A stretch of 64,000 nt of DNA from Poteriospumella lacustris (lineage: Eukaryota; Sar; Chrysophyceae; Chromulinales; Dinobryaceae). Under the pieces are notes generated by a model, which was given only the letters and a program-made list of their open reading frames with translations, was not told the origin of the DNA and did no database searches. A program made the translations under genes and the position numbers. Every line of letters starts with the position of its first letter. Positions within the stretch are counted from its first letter, which is position 1. The stretch is taken from assembly GCA_008000375.1 (NCBI GenBank), contig SMOI01000042.1, positions 101,389-165,388 on the forward strand, in the 5' to 3' direction. Shown here piece after piece: positions 43,525 to 51,861 of this stretch.

Positions 43525-44184
43525 TTAATAACGTCGATTTTTGTCTTTAATAAATTGATCATATAATTGTTTATCTCCTTGGTAGTCTTTTAACCATACA
43601 CTATAAATAATATAGTTCGATTTGATGATGTTTTCAGCTATTTCTTTATCTTGACAACCATTAATATTTGTATCTATACAATTGAGATATTCCGTTAGAA
43701 GATCGTCGTGATTCTTTTTCATTAAATATATTAAATTAACATATAACGCGATATATCGTTGACAAGTTTCTTCTGAATCATCTATGTTTAGTTTAAATAA
43801 TTCATTCATGTCTGATGTGATTTTTTCGTAATCGTTTTTATACACTGGTTCAAAATCATCATATTTCATTCTATATCTATCGATATACATCGAACCATTT
43901 TTCAACATGTCTTCAATAAATAGACAATAGTCTATTTGTGTTTCAAGACAAAAGGGTTTTAGTTTAACAATCTTGTTTAATCTGTACAATAGCCTTTCAC
44001 AATTTAAACAAGCCTCGTCTTCTGTACCAAAATACTTTGTCATAATTTCATAAATGTTTGATGTGCGCGTAGTGCAATACCTGAAATCAGAAAATACTGG
44101 TTTCGCTCGCTTACAGATCTTTTCAGCCAATTCATGGGCTTCGTTTGACAATTCTCTTAACACTTCGCTTAAATCTCTTCTCAT
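43525..44184 (-). CDS. Paralog C of a three-gene family of unknown function
   Basis: A 219-residue protein starting RRDLSEVLRELSNEAHELAEKI, with the family block RYRMKYDDFEPVYKNDYEKI and an ending IYSVWLKDYQGDKQLYDQFI. Sequence divergence from paralogs A and B is large outside these blocks, so the tandem duplication is old. The same promoter pattern precedes it. Confidence 0.65.
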   Translation of the reverse strand: MRRDLSEVLRELSNEAHELAEKICKRAKPVFSDFRYCTTRTSNIYEIMTKYFGTEDEACLNCERLLYRLNKIVKLKPFCLETQIDYCLFIEDMLKNGSMYIDRYRMKYDDFEPVYKNDYEKITSDMNELFKLNIDDSEETCQRYIALYVNLIYLMKKNHDDLLTEYLNCIDTNINGCQDKEIAENIIKSNYIIYSVWLKDYQGDKQLYDQFIKDKNRRY

Positions 44185-44208
44185 TAATATATGAAAAGAT
44201 AAAAAAAT
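44185..44208 (-). promoter_or_regulatory. ATCT-type promoter pattern before paralog C
   Basis: Reading on the minus strand, TTTTTTATCTTTTCATATATTA ends directly at the ATG. Near-identical patterns precede paralogs A and B. They look like a late-promoter box followed by an AT-rich start region; no transcript data are available. Confidence 0.6.
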
Positions 44209-44221
44209 AAAAGTTTAATAT

Positions 44222-44512
44222 TTAATATTTAATTGTTACCTCAATATATTTTCTTAATTCTTCATTGCTCTCGATGAACTTCATTGTTTCAACAAGATAT
44301 TTCACGGGGACATCGTAGTATTCAAATATCCGGCAATCTTTAATGTATTCGCGTGCTTCAAAGTAATGTAACATTGGGCAATTATTCATTAGAAACAATA
44401 AAATAATATCACTACGTCGCCGTGCTTCTTCAACACTAGTTAAATCGTTATCACGAAAGAATTCTGGTCTTATGACTATATGGACCTTCTTAAATAGAAA
44501 ACACTCATTCAT
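44222..44512 (-). CDS. Small protein of unknown function
   Basis: The 96-residue frame from 44512 is preferred to one from 44554, because it avoids overlap with the neighbouring gene and follows an AT-rich promoter-like stretch. It contains YFEAREYIKDCRIFEYY and is probably helical. No family recognised. Confidence 0.45.
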   Translation of the reverse strand: MNECFLFKKVHIVIRPEFFRDNDLTSVEEARRRSDIILLFLMNNCPMLHYFEAREYIKDCRIFEYYDVPVKYLVETMKFIESNEELRKYIEVTIKY

Positions 44513-44546
44513 ATAATATATTTGAGAAAATAAATTTTTAATTATT

Positions 44547-45188
44547 TTATACAACTCCCATAGTATCTATTGTTTGTTCTAGTGAATGTTTTAGACATCT
44601 ATCTAATATTTCATTCATTTGTGGAAGATTTGTATTAATAAATCTTAACGCTCTCATTTTCTTCGCTTCAGAAATTTGTTGAAAATCATCATCATCAATA
44701 AGTTGTGCTTTTCCTAACATCTGATACAAAAAGCCTATTTCTGGACCTGAAACCAAATTATTAATACCCTTCTTCTGATTTTCAAGCACAGTATTAAAAA
44801 TAAATTTAATATTGTCAGATATAGCGGTATATCTTTCAGCATTAGATTTTGTTTGATCATTCATAACCTTTTTATATTTGATATATTTCAAATCTCTTTT
44901 TCCTAATGTTCCAACTCTTCGACCGATTTCTTTATGTGCTCTTGTAGTTAATTCTTCTTCATTATCAGGTAGTGCGTTACTTTGTCGAAGATTAATTATT
45001 TCACTTTCATTTAAATAGCTTGATATTTCATTACCCATATCATTCGGCATATCAGTAATATTTAACGATCCACCTCGCTTATAACAACTTTTACAAGCTT
45101 GAGATTTAAGCGCATCCCTATATGAAATTCCTTTTTTATTAGCGTATTGCTTTACGTGATTGATCCAGTTGTTATTTTTGGTTGACAT
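44547..45188 (-). CDS. Putative virion-associated protein of unknown function
   Basis: A 213-residue protein whose N-terminus, WINHVKQYANKKGISYRDAL...CYKRGG, follows a pattern (W..HVK..A...GISY.DAL....YK) that I know from small proteins of many protist DNA viruses and Polinton-like elements. The role of that segment is not established. The remainder is helical and charged. It lies just downstream of the capsid gene on the same strand. Confidence 0.5.
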   Translation of the reverse strand: MSTKNNNWINHVKQYANKKGISYRDALKSQACKSCYKRGGSLNITDMPNDMGNEISSYLNESEIINLRQSNALPDNEEELTTRAHKEIGRRVGTLGKRDLKYIKYKKVMNDQTKSNAERYTAISDNIKFIFNTVLENQKKGINNLVSGPEIGFLYQMLGKAQLIDDDDFQQISEAKKMRALRFINTNLPQMNEILDRCLKHSLEQTIDTMGVV

Positions 45189-45234
45189 TAATATTTGTTA
45201 AGATATTAAAATCATAAGAAATTGAATTAGAATT

Positions 45235-47064
45235 TTACACGCCCTTCCCGATTACAGCTTTGCCCGTATATCTTTCGACATTCAGAAGAGATTCATGCTC
45301 AGAAATAATCAGGATCGAAAATTTTTTGGATGGATCGGCATCCAAGGTAAACGACAAATTTAACCCTTTAGACAGATCATCTTCTGCTACTGAATCGTAA
45401 CGTTCGAGATCAATAGTATAAGTATTGTAGCAGTATTTGAACGCGTCCATTGATACCTGGCCGGAAAATAATTCGCTTGTTAGTGAATTACCGTTGAATT
45501 TACCCATACTCATTAATGCACCATTCATAAAAAAATCTTGTGTGGACATCAAATGATTTTCAAAAATCGCGGCATTACTCATTTGAACTTGGAAATTTGT
45601 TAATCTACAGATCGAAGTTGTCGTCGGTGCACTAGACAATGGCGAATATCTGGGATTAACAGAAGTCGCTAAACTCGATTCAGACAAAAATGGACAAATA
45701 AATAATTTCCGCAATCTCGTACTTGTAAAACTAACGCGATGGTTAATTATACTGCCTCCGCTTTTGTGCTCAAGCGATGTATCAACCGAATGTTCTCTGT
45801 AAGAAACCAGATGACTGTTCATCTGTGAAGCGATTGACAATTCTAGATTTTCCGTATATTTCCCAGTCGCTAAAAAGATTCTTACAGGGGCTATCGGGCT
45901 AGGAAAACTATTCACGTTAGAAATTGAACCAGAAAACGAATCAGGCGTATAATATCCAATAAAGGGAACCATAGAAACACTCATGTCAACATCCAAAGCT
46001 CCTTGTCCTTTCATATTGGTTAAAACCATACCAATACCGGCCGTTCCAGGTGCGATAGCTTGACTTAACATAATAGGGCACGTTTCGCCGATAGATTGGC
46101 TAACAGAAACACTTTTTTCAGCATATACACCACCAGCCGCAGTTTTTGAATAAGTAACGGTATATTTTGAATTTCTGCTCATATTGGTTGTAATATCTAA
46201 CGTCATATCAGGAATAGAATTCACTGAGGGGTAATTTTGGAAGAAACTTGACAGCTTAGCCAAAGGAATAATAACGTTCCATTGAAAGATCAAATGCTTG
46301 ATGACTGTTGTGACATTTGAAGGGTCGACCATGTCGCCATTTTGATCGATAATTCCGATAAGTCCCGATTCATTTTGATTATTAATAGTTCCAGAACCAA
46401 AAGAAGAATAACACGAATCTCTTTTAACCAAATTCTTATTAGCGCGTTTCATTCTCTTTATATGGGCTTTATTGACTGAACGAAGATAATCTGTAGAAGG
46501 TACAAAAGTTCTATTGTTCTTTTCCAATACAGCATTATCTAATTCATAGCTTTCATAGTCATCTAGTTGAGTGTTTGTAATATCGCCAAGAACTTTAACG
46601 TCTTCATCGCTGTATGATTTCAAATGTTCATTTAAATAAACGTTATGAAGATTAGCAGAGTTCAAAACAGTGAGTCCGCCCATTGTTAATTTCAATGAGT
46701 GAACCAAATGTTGATAACCTTTTAAAGCGCAAGTATAGATGAATCTGTCATCATATGAACTTTTAGGATTAGCGCCGGAATCATCATAAGTACCGAAACA
46801 TGTATTTGTTCCAGCCGAAACCATAACGCCGCAAGGCATCATGATAAAACTTTCATTCAATTCATATCTGCGGCCCGGTGTTAAGCTGGCAGAAAGCGCA
46901 TCTTTGTTCCAGCGAACAATCCCGTTGTTATAATTGAAATTTCCATTAGAATCTCCTACAGCTTGATAAGAAAAAGCAGTAGTATTTTTCAACGATTCAG
47001 CTCGTTGAGAATCATTTTGAAAAATGTACGTTTGGTGTGTTTGAATTCCTCCTGGTAAAGACAT
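45235..47064 (-). CDS. Putative double-jelly-roll major capsid protein
   Basis: The start at 47064 (MSLPGGIQTHQTYIFQNDSQ) is favoured over 47082 because an AT-rich promoter-like stretch ends just before it. It has 609 residues, the usual size for major capsid proteins of Polintons and virophages. Composition is beta-rich, with many Asn/Ser/Thr loops, segments such as RYELNESFIMMPCGV, LVHSLKLTMGGLTVLNSANLHNVYLNEHLK and NVIIPLAKLSSFFQNYPSVNSIPDMTLDI, and an NAAIFENHLMSTQDFFMNG region. The SIPDMTLDI-type strand after an NV-I-PL-L..FF segment is typical of the second jelly roll. Assignment rests on size, context and these features, not on an alignment. Confidence 0.75.
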   Translation of the reverse strand: MSLPGGIQTHQTYIFQNDSQRAESLKNTTAFSYQAVGDSNGNFNYNNGIVRWNKDALSASLTPGRRYELNESFIMMPCGVMVSAGTNTCFGTYDDSGANPKSSYDDRFIYTCALKGYQHLVHSLKLTMGGLTVLNSANLHNVYLNEHLKSYSDEDVKVLGDITNTQLDDYESYELDNAVLEKNNRTFVPSTDYLRSVNKAHIKRMKRANKNLVKRDSCYSSFGSGTINNQNESGLIGIIDQNGDMVDPSNVTTVIKHLIFQWNVIIPLAKLSSFFQNYPSVNSIPDMTLDITTNMSRNSKYTVTYSKTAAGGVYAEKSVSVSQSIGETCPIMLSQAIAPGTAGIGMVLTNMKGQGALDVDMSVSMVPFIGYYTPDSFSGSISNVNSFPSPIAPVRIFLATGKYTENLELSIASQMNSHLVSYREHSVDTSLEHKSGGSIINHRVSFTSTRLRKLFICPFLSESSLATSVNPRYSPLSSAPTTTSICRLTNFQVQMSNAAIFENHLMSTQDFFMNGALMSMGKFNGNSLTSELFSGQVSMDAFKYCYNTYTIDLERYDSVAEDDLSKGLNLSFTLDADPSKKFSILIISEHESLLNVERYTGKAVIGKGV

Positions 47065-47112
47065 ATTAATATATGTCAACATAAAAAAAATTTGTTCTTA
47101 AGGTTTTTTGAT

Positions 47113-47388
47113 TTATTTTAAATCCTTCATATTAATTTTGACGCCAGTATTCTTTTTCTTACCTCTGAAATTAACATCATTCAATTGTTCTTCAGTAAGC
47201 TTTCTATGCCAAACATCCAGGTTGTCGAAATAGTTCTGTTGTGGGGCTTCCATTGGAACAGGCTTTATATAAGTTTTATTCTCCGGTGCATTCAATGATC
47301 CACCTTCCACAATAGGATCAGAAACATCCTTCTTCTTCACGATATCATTCATCAATCCCTTAATCTTGGTTCCTTTTAATACAATCAT
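47113..47388 (-). CDS. Small protein upstream of the capsid gene
   Basis: Start 47388 is preferred because the TTCATATATTA-type promoter ends at this ATG; an upstream methionine at 47424 lies inside the promoter. The 91-residue product is polar and basic at its C-terminus (GKKKNTGVKINMKDLK). It could be a minor virion component, but there is no direct evidence. Confidence 0.45.
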   Translation of the reverse strand: MIVLKGTKIKGLMNDIVKKKDVSDPIVEGGSLNAPENKTYIKPVPMEAPQQNYFDNLDVWHRKLTEEQLNDVNFRGKKKNTGVKINMKDLK

Positions 47389-47417
47389 TAATATATGAAA
47401 AGAAAAATAAAATTGTT

Positions 47418-47882
47418 TTACCATTTTAAACTACTACTTTTCTTAAACAGTGATAATCTCGTCATTCCTTTAGGTACTTCCTTAATTTCAACAGGAATAT
47501 TGCTACGATCCATTTGAAAATCTGTCTCTTCATTAAAATAAATGTCATCTATCCTAATTTCTTCTTCTTGATCTTCTACTTCTACAAAGGGTATAGACCA
47601 TTCGCTTTTAGATTCACATATCACCGTTTCCTTTACCATTTCAATTTTGATGTCTTCTATTTTACATTCCTCTTTTACTTCTTCTTCACAATGATGATGA
47701 TGTTTGTCACAAGGTACAGGATCGTGCAAATAAGGGTTGTAATGATTACAACAATTCTTATATTCTAAACACCGCCCTAATTCTTCTTTGCTAGCTAATC
47801 TTGTATGATAATTCTGTTTATCAATAAAGTTATTTGTTACTGTTCCGAATCGATGTCGTGAATTTGAATTAAATCTATTCAT
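47418..47882 (-). CDS. Cys/His-containing acidic protein of unknown function
   Basis: A 154-residue protein. The middle has a Cys/His-rich stretch (CLEYKNCCNHYNPY...CDKHHHHCEE) that could bind metal, followed by acidic, Glu/Ile/Val-rich sequence. No family is recognised. Confidence 0.5.
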   Translation of the reverse strand: MNRFNSNSRHRFGTVTNNFIDKQNYHTRLASKEELGRCLEYKNCCNHYNPYLHDPVPCDKHHHHCEEEVKEECKIEDIKIEMVKETVICESKSEWSIPFVEVEDQEEEIRIDDIYFNEETDFQMDRSNIPVEIKEVPKGMTRLSLFKKSSSLKW

Positions 47883-47892
47883 TAATATACAC

Positions 47893-48375
47893 CTACAAAT
47901 ATTTTTTTAATTCTCTTTTTACAATAGCGTCATTTTTTGTTCCTACACTATTCGATTTCTTTAATCCATTATCACCGAATTGATCATGGAATTTTAACAG
48001 TTTGTTATAACATGACCCATCATTCATTTCAAAAAACAACATGAAGAAGACACAATAAAAGCCACAAAGGTTACTTTTTGTGTGTTGTATAATTCTATCT
48101 GAATAATAAGCGTGTTTCTGTTTTAAGAAAATGTTATAAGCTCGTTCCGGTGGTAACTGTCCGAAAGAATCGAAATAATACACACCTTCATCATCCTTAT
48201 AAAACGTCGTCCAATGTGTGCCTGTCCCTGCTTGTTCATCGAGGTTTAAAACATAATATCCTCTTTCAAGTTTTGCTGGTATCGTGTCCTTCATGAATAT
48301 TCCGTTAAGTTTTATATTAAGTTGATCGCATAAGGTTATTATGTCAATGTTAGATAAACGTTTATTAAAGTCCAT
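47893..48375 (-). CDS. Adenain-type cysteine protease (maturation protease)
   Basis: A 160-residue protein with the C5/C48-type catalytic arrangement: His54 in GTGTHWTTFY, Asp69 in YYFDSFG, Gln97 in RIIQHT and Cys104 in SNLCGFYC. The seven-residue Gln-to-Cys distance equals that of adenovirus protease (Gln115, Cys122). In Polintons, virophages and adenoviruses this enzyme trims virion proteins during capsid maturation. It lies in the minus-strand virion block between two structural candidates, with all catalytic residues intact. Confidence 0.85.
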   Translation of the reverse strand: MDFNKRLSNIDIITLCDQLNIKLNGIFMKDTIPAKLERGYYVLNLDEQAGTGTHWTTFYKDDEGVYYFDSFGQLPPERAYNIFLKQKHAYYSDRIIQHTKSNLCGFYCVFFMLFFEMNDGSCYNKLLKFHDQFGDNGLKKSNSVGTKNDAIVKRELKKYL

Positions 48376-48397
48376 TACAATATGGATATAAAATTAT

Positions 48398-49252
48398 TTA
48401 TTTATGCATGGATCGGATAGCTCCACCAATAGGACGAACACCAGATCCAGTAAGTTTAACACCTATATCTTTAGGTTTTCGTATCTTCCGGCCGTTAATA
48501 AAAGGGTTCTCAATCGTGCCATATCCACCAGAATAATCAGTTTTCATTCCTGCGCCATGTTCGATTGTTTCCATGATTTGTTTAGGTTTAAATTGACCAT
48601 GTTGATAACTATCTAAAATGCCGTTTCTTTCAGTTAAGTCTTTTAAAACGGTGTGCTTCGTTCTTTGACCAATAGATTTAGCAGCAGATTTAAAATCAGC
48701 TCCCTCCTCATTAAATGCAGAATCAAGGGCGGCCTGTGTGAATTCTGAACCTAAAGCTTTTAACGCATCTTTATTATTTTCGATAACCTTCTTCGCCTCC
48801 TTCTTAACAGCTTTAGAACCAATTTTGAAAGCTTTTTCGAATTGCTTACCAATCTTTTTAGCGGTTAGTTTGCCTCCTGATTTTCTAATAGCAGATTTCA
48901 AAGCAGGGGCAATTTTGTCATGACCTAAATCATAACCTAACTGAAAAGGATTTAAGCCAACCGTTTCTTTATACCCGTCCCCTATGTTAGTAAAAGCTTT
49001 CTTTAACGTTTTTAAACCACTAGTAAAAATACTACCGCCGTCAGTGTCGAAAATATCCGAAACATCATCACGTTTCAGAATAAAGCCGCTTCCCTTGTGA
49101 AAGTTCCGCAACAGCCTATTCATCGTTTTCTTAGTTTTGAAGGCGATATTAATCGGTACTTCTTTCATATCATTAGGGTTGAGGTTCACATTTTGGCCAT
49201 TGACAAATTTTAACAGTTTATCACTGGGTACGCTCAGTTTAATAAGACTCAT
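48398..49252 (-). CDS. Basic Gly-containing putative minor virion protein
   Basis: A 284-residue Lys-rich protein. Its N-terminal 70 residues (KLLKFVNGQNVNLN...VPINIAFKTKKTMNRLLRNFHKGSGFILKRDDV) follow a layout common in uncharacterised structural proteins of Polintons, Polinton-like viruses and giant viruses. The pattern is a GQ-x-V strand, a strand ending in KK/R, then a helix ending GKG/GSG. A Gly/Phe-rich middle and a basic helical part (GGKLTAKKIGKQFEKAFKIG) follow. It may coat the genome or line the capsid interior; this is inference from family habit and position next to the protease. Confidence 0.5.
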   Translation of the reverse strand: MSLIKLSVPSDKLLKFVNGQNVNLNPNDMKEVPINIAFKTKKTMNRLLRNFHKGSGFILKRDDVSDIFDTDGGSIFTSGLKTLKKAFTNIGDGYKETVGLNPFQLGYDLGHDKIAPALKSAIRKSGGKLTAKKIGKQFEKAFKIGSKAVKKEAKKVIENNKDALKALGSEFTQAALDSAFNEEGADFKSAAKSIGQRTKHTVLKDLTERNGILDSYQHGQFKPKQIMETIEHGAGMKTDYSGGYGTIENPFINGRKIRKPKDIGVKLTGSGVRPIGGAIRSMHK

Positions 49253-49276
49253 ATTAAACTAATAAAAGAAAATAAT

Positions 49277-49399
49277 TTATACAAACAATAATAATATTGC
49301 TATCACTTTAATATTTACACCTAGGAACGTTAACGATTCGTACACGATCATCTGTTCAATATTAAGCGGTGAGGCTAATTTAATCTTGGTATAGAACAT
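49277..49399 (-). CDS. Possible 40-residue membrane micropeptide
   Basis: A short frame in the 170-bp gap between two minus-strand genes. The product ends with a hydrophobic helix (VNIKVIAILLLFV). No clear promoter pattern precedes it, so it may not be expressed. Confidence 0.3.
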   Translation of the reverse strand: MFYTKIKLASPLNIEQMIVYESLTFLGVNIKVIAILLLFV

Positions 49400-49428
49400 T
49401 TGATTTAAAACATTACCGGTAAATCTTT

Positions 49429-49842
49429 TTACAACATTCCGATAACAACCTTTAAGAACTTTAAACCCTTTTTTTTCATCTGCTTCAGCAACGCTTTATT
49501 TTTCAACAGGTTATTATCAATCATAAAAGCGATTTGGTCTTTCAAGTGACTTTGTTCATCAGTCGATAGTTCCCCAAACATTTCCGTAATAGCTTGCAAG
49601 ACAATAGCTTCTTTATCGATCTGTTCCATTTGTTTTTTCGACAACACAGGTTCATCGCCTTTAACTGTGGCTTTAACTAACTTTATTGTCAACTTACATA
49701 ACGATTTCGTTAATTCAGCGTTTAGCTTCTTATCACTAGATACAGTTCTTAATTTCTCTTTCATTTCTTTCACAATCTCGTGAACAATGGACAATGTGAC
49801 ATTTTCTAATGCGAGTGAATTCTCAAATTTTAAAGTCGGCAT
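49429..49842 (-). CDS. Helical protein of unknown function
   Basis: A 137-residue, Lys/Leu-rich, mostly helical protein (FENSLALENVTLSIVHEIVKEM at the start and a basic C-terminus LKQMKKKGLKFLKVV). Preceded by TTTTTATCTAA then an AT-rich run to the ATG. It closes the minus-strand virion block. No family recognised. Confidence 0.55.
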   Translation of the reverse strand: MPTLKFENSLALENVTLSIVHEIVKEMKEKLRTVSSDKKLNAELTKSLCKLTIKLVKATVKGDEPVLSKKQMEQIDKEAIVLQAITEMFGELSTDEQSHLKDQIAFMIDNNLLKNKALLKQMKKKGLKFLKVVIGML

Positions 49843-49885
49843 ATAAATAAGGTTAGATAAAAATTTATTCTTAACCTAATTTAAT

Positions 49886-50329
49886 ATGGCCCTTATTGAA
49901 AACCAAACCTACAAGAAGAAGATCTCTTATTTCAACAACGATGACGAGGAAAAGAAGGTAACGATAAACATCTCTGTTAACTTTAACCACGAAGCACCTC
50001 ATGATATTTTACAAACTATCGAACAACAACTAGATTGTTTATTTCTTACCGACTATATTAGCGAAGAGACTCACAAGCAAAAGGAACAGTTGAAGAAACA
50101 GCACGATAAAATAGAAAAAGACAGAAAGAAGAAACAAGCAGAAGCAGAGAAACAAAGAGAGAAAAATGAGAAGCTACGTCAGAAACAGGAGAAGGAACAA
50201 GCTAAGAAGGATAAAGAAAAGGAAAAGGAAGAGAAGACAAGCAAGGTTAAGGAAGAGGTGAATAAGATCGAGAAGAAAAGCAAAGGTAAGGAAGAGAAAG
50301 AAGAGTATATTATGCCAGTGATCAATTAA
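49886..50329 (+). CDS. Highly charged coiled-coil protein
   Basis: The 147-residue product begins with a short beta-like domain (KKVTINISVNFNHEAPHDIL). A long Lys/Glu/Gln-rich single helix follows (KQKEQLKKQHDKIEKDRKKK onward) and it ends in EEYIMPVIN. It is divergently oriented to the preceding gene, sharing a 43-bp intergenic region. Function unknown. Confidence 0.55.
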   Translation: MALIENQTYKKKISYFNNDDEEKKVTINISVNFNHEAPHDILQTIEQQLDCLFLTDYISEETHKQKEQLKKQHDKIEKDRKKKQAEAEKQREKNEKLRQKQEKEQAKKDKEKEKEEKTSKVKEEVNKIEKKSKGKEEKEEYIMPVIN

Positions 50330-50928
50330 AATCAAATTTATCTTAACAAAATAAGAGACAACCATCTTATTTTTTTACACCATCTTAAAGCTAAGAACGC
50401 GGGCTTTCATTTACTCAGTGGCGACGAACGATGAAAAGCAATAGTTAAAAAGTTAACTTAGATTTTCCAGGTGGTCCAGACTCACCCAGGTGTCAGCACT
50501 CAAAAGAAAACACACCGATGTGTCAGCGACCCAGGTGTCAGCATGTACCTAAATTTTTTAGGTTTTGGGTAAAATTTAAATTTCGCCATTTTGATAATTT
50601 TGATATGGGATCATATAGAACACAACGCGGCGAATCGAACCGTACCAAAATGAACGTCTGAATCGTAAAACTCGAAAAGTTATTAAGAAAACAATCATCG
50701 ATTTCTTCCACGCCCGAAAAAAACACGCGCGCGTGGAAATTTTCGGTGTGGGTTCACGGTAAAACCACACCAAACAAAAAATTTCTCGTTTTTGACAGTT
50801 TTAATATGGAATCATATAGAAGACGTTACGGCGAATCGTATCGTACAAAAATAAATGTGTAATTCGAAAAACTGGAAGAGATATTAACGGTCAAAGTATG
50901 TACAAAAATATTATTTTATCAAGTGTTA
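50330..50928. other. 600-bp noncoding gap with two repeat classes
   Basis: No supported gene. It contains three exact GTGTCAGC words (50490-50497, 50520-50527, 50535-50542). Two of these are part of CAGGTGTCAG (50487-50496 and 50532-50541), a word also present in the left flank at 36673-36682. Further right lies a diverged direct repeat of about 100 bp. A replication origin or regulatory locus is possible. Confidence 0.65.
50585..50887. repeat. Diverged direct repeat, two ~100-bp copies
   Basis: Copy 1 spans about 50585-50687 and copy 2 about 50785-50887, offset about 200 bp. Shared blocks are TTTTGA...TTTTGATATGG / TTTTAATATGG, then ATCATATAGAA, CGGCGAATCG, CGTAC and CGAAAA, ending in ATTAA. 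Both lie outside genes, and conserved blocks alternate with changed spacers. Confidence 0.7.
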
Positions 50929-51819
50929 TTAACCCTTTTTAGTAACACTTTTCGCCTTAGTGGCTTTTTTCTTCTTATCACTAACAACAAACGATGGAAT
51001 GATATATTCCCCTTCTTCGTCGCTTGCTTCTTCGTTTTCTTCATCCTTTATTGCCTTCTTTGAACCTTTAACAGGCGCGACATAGTAATCGTCAGGATCA
51101 AGGTATTCCAAAAAGTATTTGCTAAATTTTTTATTTCGTTCACATTCAATAGTACATATCTTCATGAATGGTAAATCATCGTCGCTTTCTTTTTCCTTAC
51201 AGTATTCGTACATCTTCCGTAAGGTTTCAATGTTAATATTCAACGCACCGGCTCCAGTATCTCGTAAAATCATATCCAAATCTCTCGCGGTTCTAATGCT
51301 GTTCAATATGACATAAGAAACTTGTGCTCTAATGAATTTAGGAACTTCATAATATGACTGCGACAAATAGATGATAGTAAAACCTTTCTTGCGGCCATAG
51401 GAAAAATATTCGTCAACTTTCCGTCCTTCACTTTTGTCTGTAACACAATCATCTAGCACAAGTAAAATTTGTTTGTCGTTCTTCTTTGATAAGTCATTAA
51501 ACATATCGGCAGGCGGTAACTTCGTTAAGCCTTTATAAAGTGTTATTTTATCTTTCAGATTTGTTTTTAATAAGTCATACAAAGGTTCTTCTGTTTTATA
51601 CACTAACATTAAATGATCAAATGCTCCCCTTTCCTCCTTACCTGTTCTGAGAATGTAGTTCATCAAACTGTTACTTTTTCCTGACCCCGTGCCCCCTACC
51701 AAAAGGATGTGCTTTCCTAAAGGCATCCCGGTATATTTCAACTGACGATCTTCAATTTTAGGGATGTATTCTTTCACAGCTTTCGTTGTATAGAAATTTA
51801 ATATTTCATCTTTCGGCAT
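50929..51819 (-). CDS. FtsK/HerA-type genome-packaging ATPase
   Basis: A 296-residue P-loop ATPase. Walker A is GGTGSGKS at about 42-49; Walker B is ILLVLDD at about 118-124, with a DDCVTD extension typical of the adenovirus/NCLDV/Polinton packaging clade. A TIIYLSQSYYEVPKFIR segment follows (sensor region and the shared YLSQS pattern). The C-terminus is a Lys/Glu-rich tail. In these viruses it pumps DNA into preformed capsids. Gene length and motif spacing are intact. Confidence 0.9.
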   Translation of the reverse strand: MPKDEILNFYTTKAVKEYIPKIEDRQLKYTGMPLGKHILLVGGTGSGKSNSLMNYILRTGKEERGAFDHLMLVYKTEEPLYDLLKTNLKDKITLYKGLTKLPPADMFNDLSKKNDKQILLVLDDCVTDKSEGRKVDEYFSYGRKKGFTIIYLSQSYYEVPKFIRAQVSYVILNSIRTARDLDMILRDTGAGALNINIETLRKMYEYCKEKESDDDLPFMKICTIECERNKKFSKYFLEYLDPDDYYVAPVKGSKKAIKDEENEEASDEEGEYIIPSFVVSDKKKKATKAKSVTKKG

Positions 51820-51861
51820 ATTAAAATAAGCCCATAAAATAATTTATAATGCTATATTGTA

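Noticed and set aside
49277-49842. Possible continuation of the 49429-49842 gene past its stop codon as a second nonsense mutation like that in the integrase
   Set aside because: Reading codon by codon, the downstream membrane-peptide frame is not in phase with the upstream gene, so there is no interrupted larger gene.
50538-50773. 62- and 65-codon minus-strand frames in the 50.3-50.9 kb gap
   Set aside because: They overlap each other and cover one copy of the noncoding direct repeat without matching frame conservation in the other copy.
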